Shown here one piece after another: positions 18,174-27,025 of a stretch of DNA of 64,000 nt (position 1 is its first letter; each line of letters starts with the position of its first letter). The position numbers were made by a program, and so were the translations under genes. The notes under the pieces were generated by a model, which saw only the letters and a list, made by a program, of their open reading frames with translations, was not told the origin of the DNA and did no database searches. The DNA comes from SMYC01 sp963578475 (lineage in GTDB: Bacteria; Acidobacteriota; Vicinamibacteria; Marinacidobacterales; SMYC01): the NCBI GenBank assembly GCA_963578475.1, contig CAUZCL010000004.1:1-64000 (forward strand). The letters are read 5' to 3'.

Positions 18174-19059
18174 AATCCTCGAGCTCGGGATCGACATTAT
18201 CCACTGGCTCGAGGCCTTTCGCTCGCCGCTACTGAACCAGTTTTTTTTCGTCGTCACGGATATCGGCTCGACCGCGGGCTATCTCGCGATGCTCCCGATC
18301 CTTTGGTGGGCTTTCTCGTGGAAGCTCGGGGCGCGGCTCTTCGTTGCGCTGGTGCTCAGCATCTACATCAACACGCTCATCAAAGATCTCGTGTCACTCC
18401 CCCGCCCGTTCGTCTATGCGGACATTGCCAATTTGCGCGCGCCCGGTGAGTTCAGCTTCCCGAGCGGCCACGCCCAGCAGGCGGCGGTTTTTTTTGGCCT
18501 ACTTGCGCTTCACTTCAAGAAACGCTGGTTCACGACCGTCGCCGCGCTGACGGTCTTCCTGGTCGGATTTTCGCGCGTCTATCTCGGAGCTCACTTTCCT
18601 AGCGACGTGCTCGCAGGATGGAGCCTCGGGGCCGCGATCGCTTGGGGTTATGCGCGCTGGTCGGAGACGCTCGCGGAGAAAGCGGCCAGGCTTAGCTTGA
18701 ACGCACAAGTGCTCTTGGTGATCTGTGTTCCCATAGCGCTCGCTTTCTTGCACCCGTCGAGGAACACCGCGCTCGCAATGGGCGGGCTCGCTGGGGCCCT
18801 TGGAGGCCTCGTCTTCGCATACCACCAGGGCCTTTATCAAGAAGGCATGCAGGCCCGGAGCCGCCGCGCATGGCTTGTCGTCGGCCTGTTAGGCCTTCCC
18901 CTCATTTACTTCGCGCTTCGGCTGCTCTCACCGGGCCAAGACTCCGTGTACTACTACCTTTATTTATGGTTGCGCTTCGCGACGATCGGCCTCTGGGTGA
19001 GCTTTCTCGTCCCACGCATCGTTGCCGTCATTCGAGACAGGCGACAGGCCCCCGCATGA
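18166..19059 (+). CDS. PAP2-family membrane phosphatase
   Basis: The 297-residue membrane protein has about seven hydrophobic segments and the three PAP2 motifs in order: KDLVSLPRP (KxxxxxxRP), FPSGH (PSGH) and SRVYLGAHFPSDV (SRxxxxxHxxxD). It should dephosphorylate a lipid pyrophosphate or phosphatidate at the outer face of the inner membrane; undecaprenyl pyrophosphate is one candidate. The C-terminal third adds extra membrane segments beyond the core domain. The start is GTG 18166 inside the end of the dehydratase gene. Its stop overlaps the start of the SixA gene (ATGA), so these form one operon. Confidence 0.88.
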   Translation: MTEILELGIDIIHWLEAFRSPLLNQFFFVVTDIGSTAGYLAMLPILWWAFSWKLGARLFVALVLSIYINTLIKDLVSLPRPFVYADIANLRAPGEFSFPSGHAQQAAVFFGLLALHFKKRWFTTVAALTVFLVGFSRVYLGAHFPSDVLAGWSLGAAIAWGYARWSETLAEKAARLSLNAQVLLVICVPIALAFLHPSRNTALAMGGLAGALGGLVFAYHQGLYQEGMQARSRRAWLVVGLLGLPLIYFALRLLSPGQDSVYYYLYLWLRFATIGLWVSFLVPRIVAVIRDRRQAPA

Positions 19060-19550
19060 AAACGCTCATGCTCTTGCGCCACGCCAAGTCGAGCTGGAAA
19101 GACAAGCGCATTTCAGACCACGACCGTCCTCTGAACAAGCGCGGAAAGAAAATCGCGCCCGTGATGGGGCACCTCATTCTCGAAAAACAGCTCGTCCCGG
19201 ACCTCATCTTGTCGTCGACGGCCGTCCGCGCTCGAACAACGGCCGAAGCCGTGGCCGAAGCGTACAACTACAAGCACACTATCGAGCACATCGACGAGCT
19301 CTACCTAGCGACCGCGGGAGAGCTCCTCTTCCAAGCACAGAACCGCGTTGACGACAGCACAGACCGCGTGATGCTCGTCGCCCACAACCCGGGAATGGAA
19401 GACCTGGTCAGCAGGCTATCCGGCCATCCCGAGCCCTTTCCCACCGCCGCACTCGCGGTCTTCGGGCTCGGCATCGAAAGCTGGCGGGCGTTAGAGCTCG
19501 GCGTCGAGACGTCGCTTCTGCATCTATGGCGCCCGAGAGAGCTCGAGTGA
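19056..19550 (+). CDS. sixA: SixA-type histidine phosphatase
   Basis: A compact histidine phosphatase of 164 residues. The catalytic RHG-like motif is LLRHAKSSWKD (nucleophile His in RHA) and the second histidine is in LVAHNPGMEDL. Size and the HAKSSW signature match SixA-type phosphohistidine phosphatases, which act on histidine phosphotransfer domains or phosphotransferase proteins. I chose ATG 19056, which overlaps the PAP2 stop as ATGA, over an upstream in-frame start. No partner histidine kinase is encoded here. Confidence 0.88.
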   Translation: MKTLMLLRHAKSSWKDKRISDHDRPLNKRGKKIAPVMGHLILEKQLVPDLILSSTAVRARTTAEAVAEAYNYKHTIEHIDELYLATAGELLFQAQNRVDDSTDRVMLVAHNPGMEDLVSRLSGHPEPFPTAALAVFGLGIESWRALELGVETSLLHLWRPRELE

Positions 19551-19714
19551 CGAAACCGATCTTCCACATCACGTTCACGCCATTCGCGGATTGCGATATC
19601 TGGATAGCCCGGAATGCCGTCGAAGCCGTCGCGCGATGGCTCGATTCCAAAGGTTTCGAGCCCACGACATGGGGCGAGCCACTTCGCAAGCTTAGACCGT
19701 CTGCAACTTCGTGA
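19547..19714 (+). CDS. Small hypothetical protein (55 codons)
   Basis: GTG 19547 overlaps the SixA stop (GTGA) and opens 55 codons: VTKPIFHITFTPFADCDIWI and then ARNAVEAVARWLDSKGFEPT. The overlap pattern and hydrophilic, non-repetitive composition make translation plausible. I recognise no domain. It could be chance read-through, since no independent ribosome-binding site is visible. Confidence 0.35.
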   Translation: MTKPIFHITFTPFADCDIWIARNAVEAVARWLDSKGFEPTTWGEPLRKLRPSATS

Positions 19715-19751
19715 GAGAGCGGTAGTCTCCTCGCTTTGAAATCGATGGGGT

Positions 19752-19780
19752 TTGACAGGTCAACTCCAATTGACCATACT
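19752..19780 (+). promoter_or_regulatory. Promoter with embedded inverted-repeat operator for the toxin-antitoxin pair
   Basis: TTGACA (19752-19757) and CATACT (19775-19780) are separated by exactly 17 bases. The spacer holds GGTCAA-N6-TTGACC, a perfect six-base inverted repeat (19758-19775). A second palindrome TTGAC-AG-GTCAA overlaps the -35 box, so three TTGAC/GTCAA half-sites occur in 25 bases. Such an arrangement fits autorepression by the Phd/YefM-type antitoxin encoded seven bases downstream of the -10. The operator role is inferred from position and symmetry. Confidence 0.65.
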
Positions 19781-19786
19781 AGTCAT

Positions 19787-20080
19787 ATGAATACAGCCGG
19801 AGTAGCCGAACTAAAGGCGCGCTTGGCCGAATATCTCAAGCAGGTGAAGTCGGGAAACGAGATCCTGATCACGGAGCGCGGATCGCCGGTGGCAAAGCTG
19901 GTTCCGATAGATGCAACTCAGAAGCGAGACGAACGCCGCCAACGGCTGGCGGCAGGCGGTCTGCTCGAGCTCGGCAAGCGCCGCATGCCCAAATCGCTAC
20001 TCGTGCTGCCCAAGGGCCCCGCGAACATTGGTGAGGATGTGCTGTCCGCTTTGCTATCAGAGCGTGACGAGGGTCGCTAG
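19787..20080 (+). CDS. Phd/YefM-family antitoxin
   Basis: A 97-residue protein whose first half is the Phd/YefM fold: MNTAGVAELKARLAEYLKQV, then GNEILITERGSPVAKLVPID. The second half is the less conserved toxin-neutralising tail. It should bind DNA as a dimer, bind the adjacent PIN toxin and repress its own operon. The start is ATG 19787; earlier in-frame codons lie upstream of the promoter and lack homology. The toxin gene follows after six bases. The operator-like repeats upstream fit autoregulation. Confidence 0.88.
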   Translation: MNTAGVAELKARLAEYLKQVKSGNEILITERGSPVAKLVPIDATQKRDERRQRLAAGGLLELGKRRMPKSLLVLPKGPANIGEDVLSALLSERDEGR

Positions 20081-20086
20081 CGTACA

Positions 20087-20515
20087 GTGTTTTGGGACAG
20101 TTCGGCTTTGGTTCCTTTGCTCCTGCCGGAGGCGCGCTCAAATGAAATGACGACGACTATTCGTTCAGGCACCACTCCGGTATTTTGGTGGGGAACGCCG
20201 GTCGAGTGCAAGTCGGCCATCTATCGACGACACCGGGAGGAACCGTTGCCGAGAGCTATGTTGGAAACGGCTCTGCAACGGCTGGATCTTCTCCTCGACC
20301 ATTCGGACACCATTGCCGCCACCGAAGACGTGCGACGACGCGCTGGACGACTTCTCGCCGTGCATCCCCTACGCGCCGCGGATTCGCTCCAATTAGCCGC
20401 GGCGCTGGTTTTTTGCGAAGACGATCCGACGAGCGAACGCTTCGTATGTCTCGACGGCCGACTTCGCGACGCTGCCTTGTCGGAAGGATTCCAACTCCTA
20501 CCCCGTGAGATGTAG
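20087..20515 (+). CDS. PIN-domain (VapC-like) toxin
   Basis: The 142-residue PIN-domain protein starts at GTG 20087 (MFWDSSALVPLL). The acidic metal ligands are all in place: Asp4 in DSSALV, Glu40 in VECKSAI, Asp99 in AADSLQLAAAL and Asp123 in CLDGRL. VapC toxins are Mg2+-dependent RNases, most often cutting tRNA or 23S rRNA, and are held inactive by the antitoxin encoded six bases upstream. The pairing of a Phd/YefM antitoxin with a PIN toxin is common. The gene is intact, unlike the PIN relic at 31969-32275. Confidence 0.87.
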   Translation: MFWDSSALVPLLLPEARSNEMTTTIRSGTTPVFWWGTPVECKSAIYRRHREEPLPRAMLETALQRLDLLLDHSDTIAATEDVRRRAGRLLAVHPLRAADSLQLAAALVFCEDDPTSERFVCLDGRLRDAALSEGFQLLPREM

Positions 20516-20878
20516 GTCAACAAACGTCCAGCCCTCCCAGAGGTATCGGAGGGACTCCGTGGTCAAGTGTTGCTAAGAGCAAGCTCCGCGCGAAGGAGCC
20601 TCAGTCGCTCGAGCTGGATGACGGCTCTCGCCTGCCTCTTGACCACGACGGCGACGGCACAGCGGCTGACGCCGAAAGCTGAGAACGACGCTTCCGCGAA
20701 ATCGTTTCCCGCCACCTAAACCTAACCCGCCGACGTTACCTAAAAAACGAAAGCGTTCCCTTCGAAGCGGCCGGGACGCGGCGAGGGCGGGATAGCGATG
20801 GCCTCCCGGGAGGACCAACTGCCGCGGATCGCTATCGGTGGTGAGTCCGGTAGCCCTGAGTTTTGACAAGGAGAGCAA
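20516..20878 (+). other. Intergenic stretch with a short signal-peptide-like frame
   Basis: These 363 bases contain no full gene. A 33-codon frame (20618-20719) reads MTALACLLTTTATAQRLTPK and then AENDASAKSFPAT, which looks like a signal peptide plus a few mature residues. It may be the N-terminus of a lost exported protein or chance. A good Shine-Dalgarno sequence for the next gene (AAGGAGAG) sits at its end. No terminator or tRNA was seen. Confidence 0.4.
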
Positions 20879-22174
20879 ATGGCTAAAGTGCATCGCCGGA
20901 GATTTCTCGAGATAACGGGTGGCAGCGTCGGGGCGCTCGCTGCTCGTCCATTGACGGCGCAGTCCCCCGAGGTCGTCGTGATCGGAGCGGGTGCCTTCGG
21001 TGGGTGGACAGCTCTTTACCTCCGAGAGATGGGGCTGTCGGTAACACTCGTAGACGCGTACGGACCGGGCAACGCGCGGTCGAGCTCGGCCGGCGAGACG
21101 CGACAGATTCGTGCCACCTACGGCGACCGTGAGCTCTATTCGCGTTGGGTCGTCGACGCCTTCGAGCGGTGGAAGACACGAGAGGAGGAGTGGGGCAAGA
21201 AGCCATTCTTCCAAACGGGTCAAATCACGCTGCTCCGCGAGTGGACCGATTACCTCCAGTCGTCGAAGACGGTGCTCGATAAACTCGGACTCGACAACGA
21301 GGTGATCCAGCGCGCGGAACTCATCAAGCGTTTTCCCCAGTTCAACGATGACGACGTGGAGCTCGGCTTCTACGTTCCGAGCACGGGAATCCTCAAATGC
21401 CGGGAAGGCTGTTTGGCGGTGGCCGAGGCTTTCCAGAGCAAGGGCGGTCGCTTCGTGATGGCGAAAGCGGAGATGCGCCAGCGCTCGGGCGGCAAATTGC
21501 CGGAGGTAAAACTCTCCACGGGGGAGACGCTGGCGGCGCAGAGCTTCGTCTTTGCGTCCGGACCGTGGCACCCCAAGATGTTTCCGAAAGTGCTCGGAGA
21601 CAAGTTACGTCTGAACCGGCGCGTGCTGTTTTTCATGGGTACACCCCAGGACGATCATCGGCTTTCCTATCCAAACTGCCCGACCTTCACGATCCGCGGA
21701 GTCTATGGCTTCCCCGATCTCGAAGGCAAGGGAGTCAAGCTCGGTCCCTATTGGGACACGGGACCACTCGACCCGGACACCGACGATCGCACCGCCACGC
21801 CGGATGAGCTGCGTCGGATTCACGAGCTCGTGGACTCGGCGCACCCGATGCTCGAGGGCCAACCGGTCCTCGAGACTCGGGTGAGCCCGCGTACCAACAG
21901 CATCGACGGCCATTTCATGGTCGACCGTCATCCCGAGCTGGACAATGTCTGGCTGGTGGGCGGCGGCTCCGGCCACGGCTACAAGCACGGGATCGTGCTC
22001 GGAGATTACGTAGCCGACCGCGTTACCGGGAACGCGACCGATCCAAATCTGGACGCGACGTTCGCGATCAAGAGTGAGCTGCCATTTTCCACCGTTCGGC
22101 GGATATGCCTGTACGAAAATCTCCATGCCGCCCGGCGCGTCCGAGTAGTACGCGATCCATCGGCCGTCGGGTGA
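20879..22174 (+). CDS. Tat-exported FAD-dependent oxidoreductase (DAO/sarcosine-oxidase-like), chimeric tail
   Basis: The protein starts MAKVHRRRFLEITGGSVGAL, a twin-arginine-type signal. A Rossmann FAD site VVVIGAGAFGG follows (G36-x-G38-xx-G41), with the second FAD contact SSSAGETRQIRATYG and the C-terminal VWLVGGGSGHGYKHG typical of the sarcosine oxidase/D-amino acid oxidase family. The enzymatic core appears complete. Homology ends near LDATFAIKSE; from about 22078 the last 31 residues are the antisense of the neighbouring kinase gene, so the original stop was lost by a deletion and the product has a foreign tail. A strong Shine-Dalgarno site precedes ATG 20879. The substrate, an amine or amino acid, is unknown. 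Confidence 0.83.
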   Translation: MAKVHRRRFLEITGGSVGALAARPLTAQSPEVVVIGAGAFGGWTALYLREMGLSVTLVDAYGPGNARSSSAGETRQIRATYGDRELYSRWVVDAFERWKTREEEWGKKPFFQTGQITLLREWTDYLQSSKTVLDKLGLDNEVIQRAELIKRFPQFNDDDVELGFYVPSTGILKCREGCLAVAEAFQSKGGRFVMAKAEMRQRSGGKLPEVKLSTGETLAAQSFVFASGPWHPKMFPKVLGDKLRLNRRVLFFMGTPQDDHRLSYPNCPTFTIRGVYGFPDLEGKGVKLGPYWDTGPLDPDTDDRTATPDELRRIHELVDSAHPMLEGQPVLETRVSPRTNSIDGHFMVDRHPELDNVWLVGGGSGHGYKHGIVLGDYVADRVTGNATDPNLDATFAIKSELPFSTVRRICLYENLHAARRVRVVRDPSAVG

Positions 22175-24434
22175 GAATCGAGCGGCCCGCCTGGTTTCCA
22201 CTATCGGTGACGAGCGGCTCACTCGATGGCTCACCTAACCGGAGTTGCCGCAAGTCGTAACTCGTCTCCACTGAGTCTTCATGAAACACGATGGTGCGCC
22301 CATCGGGCGTGAACGCGCTCACGTAGATGGCAGCCGCGCTCTCGAGAAGCACCTCCGCGGTCCCGCTTCCGTCAGCGAGCGCCCACAGAATCGCAATCCT
22401 GTTCGCCAAAACGGAGTGAACCGCAACTCTTGTACCATCGGGCGACCAGACGGGGCGTCCAGGGAGGCCGTCTAGCGTAAGCTTGCTAGACGTGCCGCGT
22501 GACGGATCGATGATGAAGATATCCGAGGTCAATCCAACGTAGTCGACAACCGAAACCGCCACGCGATTCGAGCCCGGAGCGAGTCGAAGATCTTTATACG
22601 CACGCATTTCCTCCACGACGGGCATTTCTGTCCCGTCTGGGTCAACCCAAACAAGTTGGAATTCGGAGAGCGACGCATCCTCGGCACGGTAAATGAGCGT
22701 TCCGTCGTCGGACACCGCGAACTGATGGAAGAGGCCGTCGTGGCGAACGCCGTTTATCACGGGCACGGGCACACCGTGGGAGCGCGTGTTCACCTATTCG
22801 AATTCCACCGCGAAGAGCGAGCCCTGCCGAGCGAACAAAAGATGCCCGGTTGGCAACAGCCGACCCTGGGACGCGTCTTCTAGAATAACCTCCACCTCTC
22901 CGGCGCCGAGATCGACAATCGCGAGTTGTCGTCCGCCTTCACCCACCACCGTGACAGGCGCCAAGTCGGAGTTCCCCAACGGACTCGGACACAAGAGGCC
23001 CACTTCGCCACGGGAGGGGTTCGGAACCGCGAGGCGCTTTACTTCACGTCCTTCCGCGGATACCGCGACGAGACCTCTCCTTCCGAGGTTGTCTCCCACG
23101 AGGATGGTGGTGTCGTTTATCCAAAAGGCGCCGCCGTACTCTCCTGGCTCAGACAGCTCCGTTGGCGTACTCCGGCCCGGAACGACCGCGTGCATTCTTT
23201 GGTCGGCGAAATAGCCGAGCCACGTCCCATCCGGCGAGAAGAAAGGGCCTTGCGCTCCTTCGGTGCCGGGAACGAGCGTCCCGTTCCCCTCGTCCGGACT
23301 CCAGACGAAGAGCTGTCGAACGCCACCGACAGTAGTGACATAGGCCAGAGTTGTGCCGTCGGGTGACAGAGCCAAAAGTGGAACTCCTAACGAAGTGGGC
23401 GGTGCGATGGGCGAATCCGCAGGAAGCTGCGCCACGAACCGCTTGGTGCGCGCCATCGACTCCAAGTCTGTCGTGCGCGCGAAGTATGTCAGGCCACTAG
23501 CAATGAGCGCGGCTGCGATCGCGGTCAGCGCAATCCAGGAAACGGCTGGACGTGCCTTGGCGGGGTGCGGGGCCTCCGGTGCGTCACGCTCCGAAAGTAG
23601 AATCCGTGCGTCCGCGACATCATGAAGGCGCCATTTTGGGTCCTTGACGAGACAGCGCAGCAGCAGTTGATGGCACGCCGGCCAAACATCTGAAGGGAGC
23701 TTGTCGTAGTCCGGCTCGAGTTGAACGACGGCGGCCAGGATATCGGTTACAGTTTCGCCCGCAAAAACCTTCCGTGTCGTCAGCGCTTCGTAAAGGCAGC
23801 AACCGAAGGCCCAAATATCCGTACGCTTGTCGACAGGGTTCGCACGCGTTTGCTCAGGACTCATGTACGACGCCATCCCCATAATCGCCCCGAGCGACGT
23901 CTCTCTAGCAAGGTAGGTGATTGGGATGAATCGACGGCCGGTTCCTCTTCACGAAGGAACGCTTTCGCCAAGCCAAAATCCAGAATCTTCGGCTTCCCAT
24001 CCGGCCCGATCTTGATATTTACTGGCTTCAAGTCTCTGTGAACGACTCCCTTACTGTGTGCGGCTTCTAACCCCTCGGCAATCTCAATGAACAGCGGGAT
24101 GGCCTCGTCAACGAGAATGCGACCTCTGGCGATACGTTCTGCCAAAGTCTCCCCTTCCACCAACTCCATGACGAGAAACAGCTGCCCATCGTGTTCTTCG
24201 AGACCATAGAGCGTGGCGATGTTCGCGTGGTTGAGCTGTGCGAGGAGGCGGGCTTCGCGCTGAAATCGGTCGAGACGCTCTTTATCTTGGGAGAACTGCT
24301 CGGGAAGAATTTTGATAGCGACGTCCCGGCCGAGCTTTGAATCTCGAGCCCGATACACCTCCCCCCATACCGCCTTTCCCAATGGGCTCGAGGATTTCGT
24401 AGTGGGCGAGTTTGTGGCCGGGTGAAAGCAACAT
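22078..24434 (-). pseudogene. Ser/Thr protein kinase with PD40/TolB-like propeller, broken and 3'-truncated
   Basis: ATG 24434 gives MLLSPGHKLAHYEILEPIGK, the usual kinase start. An extra G in the glycine-loop codons (near 24366) shifts GKGGMG/EVYRARDSKLG. VVHRDLKPVNIKI and ILDFGLAKAF (catalytic HRD and DFG) are intact. A missing base near 23905 shifts TL/ARETSLGAIMGMASYMSPEQ. After the kinase comes a membrane segment (VSWIALTAIAAALIASGLTY) and PD40 repeats (LALSPDGTTLAYV, PFFSPDGTWLGYF). An in-frame TAG at 22794 interrupts FAVEFE-stop-VNTRSHG. A further frameshift precedes AARFSPDGRWIAYYSD, and the gene ends abruptly at KWQLT near 22078. Five lesions make it clearly dead. Confidence 0.82.
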
Positions 24435-24603
24435 TTCAGGCCGACGATGTTACGACAGTGGTGGATGGTGAGCAACCAGGAAACGCCGAGCTGGCGAGCC
24501 ACTAACGACTTGCCTCTACTCGCCCATATCTGAGAACATAACCGCGGCGGTTGAGCTTGTACGCGCAATCGGCGTACGCGTGCATTCCCCGAAAGGATGG
24601 TGC

Positions 24604-27021
24604 ATGAAGACATTCGCCACCGGCGTCGCATTCTTCGGAGTCTGGCTTGCAGTTGGGAGCCAGACCGCTGCGACGGGTGCGACCCGTTGGCCAACTCGAA
24701 GCGAGTCCCCGACGCTTCCAGCGGACTTGAACCCGGTCATTCAGGAATACTGCGTGACCTGCCACAATGACTCGACACTCTTGGGCAACCTCTCGCTCGA
24801 GACCTTCGACGTCGCCGCAGCACACGAGCGGGCCGAGACCGCCGAGAAGATGATCGTGAAGCTCCGGGCCGGAATGATGCCCCCGCCGGACATCGACCGC
24901 CCGTCACCCGAAACACTGCTGACACTCGTTACGACCCTCGAGGCGGTGGTGGACCAAGCCGCCGGGACTGACCCGAATCCCGGCGCCCGTCGGTTTCAGA
25001 GGGTCAACCGAGTCGAGTACGAGCGAGTGGTCAAAGATCTCCTCGCGCTCGATATCGACGCCAGTCGCTGGCTCCCGGCCGACACCTATCTCGGCAACTT
25101 CAACAACATGTCGGCCGCCCAGGGGCTCTCGACAACGCTTCTCGAGGCCTATCTGAGGGCTGCGAGCGAAGTCAGTCGCCTCGCCGTCGGTAACCCCAAT
25201 GCGCTTTCGAGCACCGCCAAGTACAGGACCCCGATCGAAGTCTCACAACACGCTTGGGATCACATCGAGGGTACGCCCTTTGGGACGCGCGGCGGGATGG
25301 TCGTCACGCACGACTTCCCGGCAGAAGGCGAGTACGTTTTCTCGATCGAGACTCTCTTCGGTAACGGCACGAGCTTTACGGACATAGACATCGCGATCAA
25401 CGGCGAAGGCGTAGCTCTCCTCGGCCTGGAGCATGGCGGGGCCAAAACCGTTCCGATACGGACCGAGCCCATCTTCGTTCGTGCAGGCCAGCGACAAGTC
25501 TCCGCGGCCTTCATCCGAAATATCGATGGACCGTACGAGGATCGTTTGAGCCCTCACGCATGGTCGTTCGTCGGAGGTGAGGACTCGAAGGCGTGGGCGA
25601 ATTACGGAATCACCGCACTGCCGCACCTCAGCGACCTAATGATCACGGGGCCCCTTCGCTCCGTGGGGCTTTCGGAGACGGCCAGTCGCAAAAAGATCTT
25701 CAGCTGCGGCCCGACATCACCAAGCGAGGAACGTCCGTGCGCCGAGACGATCATCCGCCGCCTGGCCCGTGAGGCCTATCGGCGACCGGTCACGGAAGAA
25801 GATCTGGCGGGACCCATGTCCTTCTACGACCGTGGCGCCGAAGCCGAAGGCTTCGAGGTCGGCGTCCGGACCGCGCTACAGGCGATCCTGGCCAGTCCAC
25901 AATTCATCTTCCGCCTCGAGGAGCAACCCGCCGGCCTTCGCGCGGGTGCGAGCTATCGTCTGCGCGACCTCGATCTCGCTTCACGCCTATCGTTGTTCCT
26001 GTGGGCCGCAAACCCGGACGATGAGCTGCTCGCGCTCGCCGCGGAGGGTCGGCTCTCGGATCCGGGGCGCCTGGAGCAGCAGGTCGAAAGGATGATCGAG
26101 GACCCACGTTCGAAGTCGCTCGCCACGCGATTCGCCGCGCAATGGCTTCGGCTCCAGGACGCGGAGGACAATCACCCGCAGCCATACCTCTATCCCGACT
26201 TCACCGGGCAGTTACGCGATGACCTGGTACGCGAGACCCAATCCTTCCTCGATCACCTCGTTCGGGAAGATCGGAGCTTGCTCGAGCTGTTCAACGCGGA
26301 CTACACGTTTCTCAACGAGCGCGTGGCGCGGCATTACGGGATCTCCGGCGTGTCGGGCGAAGAGTTCCGCAGGGTCGACTACCCCGATGACACCCGGCGC
26401 GGCGTGTTGGGCCACGGGAGCGTGCTACTCCTGACGTCGATGTCCGCCCGCACCTCCCCCGTGCTGCGCGGCAAGTGGGTGATGGAAGTGCTCATGGGCT
26501 CGCCGCCGCCGCCGCCGCCGCCCGACATCCCGGCGCTCGAGGAAACAGAAGGCACATTGGAAGGACGCCGTCTGACCACACGCGAGCGGTTAGAGATACA
26601 CCGGGCCAACCCGACCTGTCATGCTTGCCACCGATTCATGGATCCCATCGGGCTGGCGCTCGACAACTTCGATGTGACGGGACGTTTGCGGACCCGCGAG
26701 AACGGCGTCCCGCTCGATACGCGTGGCACCTATTACGACGGCACGGAGGTGAACACTCCGAAGGAGCTCACCGACTTGCTCATGAAGCGACCGATCCCGT
26801 TGGTACGGAACTACACCGCAAACTTGCTGGCCTACGCCATCGGGCGCCGCGTGGAGTATTTCGACCAGCCCAAGATTCGCGCCATCGTGCGAGAAGCGGA
26901 AGCGAACGACTACCGGATGTCTTCGTTTATCCTCGGAGTCGTGAAGAGCCGACCCTTTCAGATGTCGCGGTCCCGAGCGACCTCGTTGGGAGAAGTCCAA
27001 CGTTCCGAACAGGAGAATTAG
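24604..27021 (+). CDS. Exported DUF1592-type protein with cytochrome c-like CxxCH sites
   Basis: About 805 residues from ATG 24604, chosen because AAGGATGG precedes it and a signal peptide follows (TFATGVAFFGVWLAVG). Residues 50-54, CVTCH, form a haem c-type motif in the planctomycete-type N-terminal domain (PVIQEYCVTCHNDSTLLGNL). The DUF1587, DUF1595, DUF1592, DUF1588 and DUF1585 regions follow in that order, recognisable from RFQRVNRVEYERVVKDLLAL, LAREAYRRPVTEEDLAGPM, LFLWAANPDDELL, a polyproline run after LMGSP, and HACHRFMDPIGLALDNFDVT. The role is unknown; a periplasmic redox or polymer-degrading complex with DUF1552 is widely suspected. Seven consecutive prolines imply dependence on EF-P. 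It heads a three-gene operon. Confidence 0.88.
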   Translation: MKTFATGVAFFGVWLAVGSQTAATGATRWPTRSESPTLPADLNPVIQEYCVTCHNDSTLLGNLSLETFDVAAAHERAETAEKMIVKLRAGMMPPPDIDRPSPETLLTLVTTLEAVVDQAAGTDPNPGARRFQRVNRVEYERVVKDLLALDIDASRWLPADTYLGNFNNMSAAQGLSTTLLEAYLRAASEVSRLAVGNPNALSSTAKYRTPIEVSQHAWDHIEGTPFGTRGGMVVTHDFPAEGEYVFSIETLFGNGTSFTDIDIAINGEGVALLGLEHGGAKTVPIRTEPIFVRAGQRQVSAAFIRNIDGPYEDRLSPHAWSFVGGEDSKAWANYGITALPHLSDLMITGPLRSVGLSETASRKKIFSCGPTSPSEERPCAETIIRRLAREAYRRPVTEEDLAGPMSFYDRGAEAEGFEVGVRTALQAILASPQFIFRLEEQPAGLRAGASYRLRDLDLASRLSLFLWAANPDDELLALAAEGRLSDPGRLEQQVERMIEDPRSKSLATRFAAQWLRLQDAEDNHPQPYLYPDFTGQLRDDLVRETQSFLDHLVREDRSLLELFNADYTFLNERVARHYGISGVSGEEFRRVDYPDDTRRGVLGHGSVLLLTSMSARTSPVLRGKWVMEVLMGSPPPPPPPDIPALEETEGTLEGRRLTTRERLEIHRANPTCHACHRFMDPIGLALDNFDVTGRLRTRENGVPLDTRGTYYDGTEVNTPKELTDLLMKRPIPLVRNYTANLLAYAIGRRVEYFDQPKIRAIVREAEANDYRMSSFILGVVKSRPFQMSRSRATSLGEVQRSEQEN

Positions 27022-27025
27022 AGCC

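Noticed and set aside
18870..19055. N-terminal extension of the SixA gene
   Set aside because: The extra residues overlap the PAP2 gene and are unlike any phosphatase; ATG 19056 gives the standard MKTLMLLRHAKSSW start.
20618..20719. A 33-residue secreted peptide gene
   Set aside because: It looks like a signal peptide with little mature sequence and has no clear ribosome site, so I kept it only as a note in the intergenic entry.
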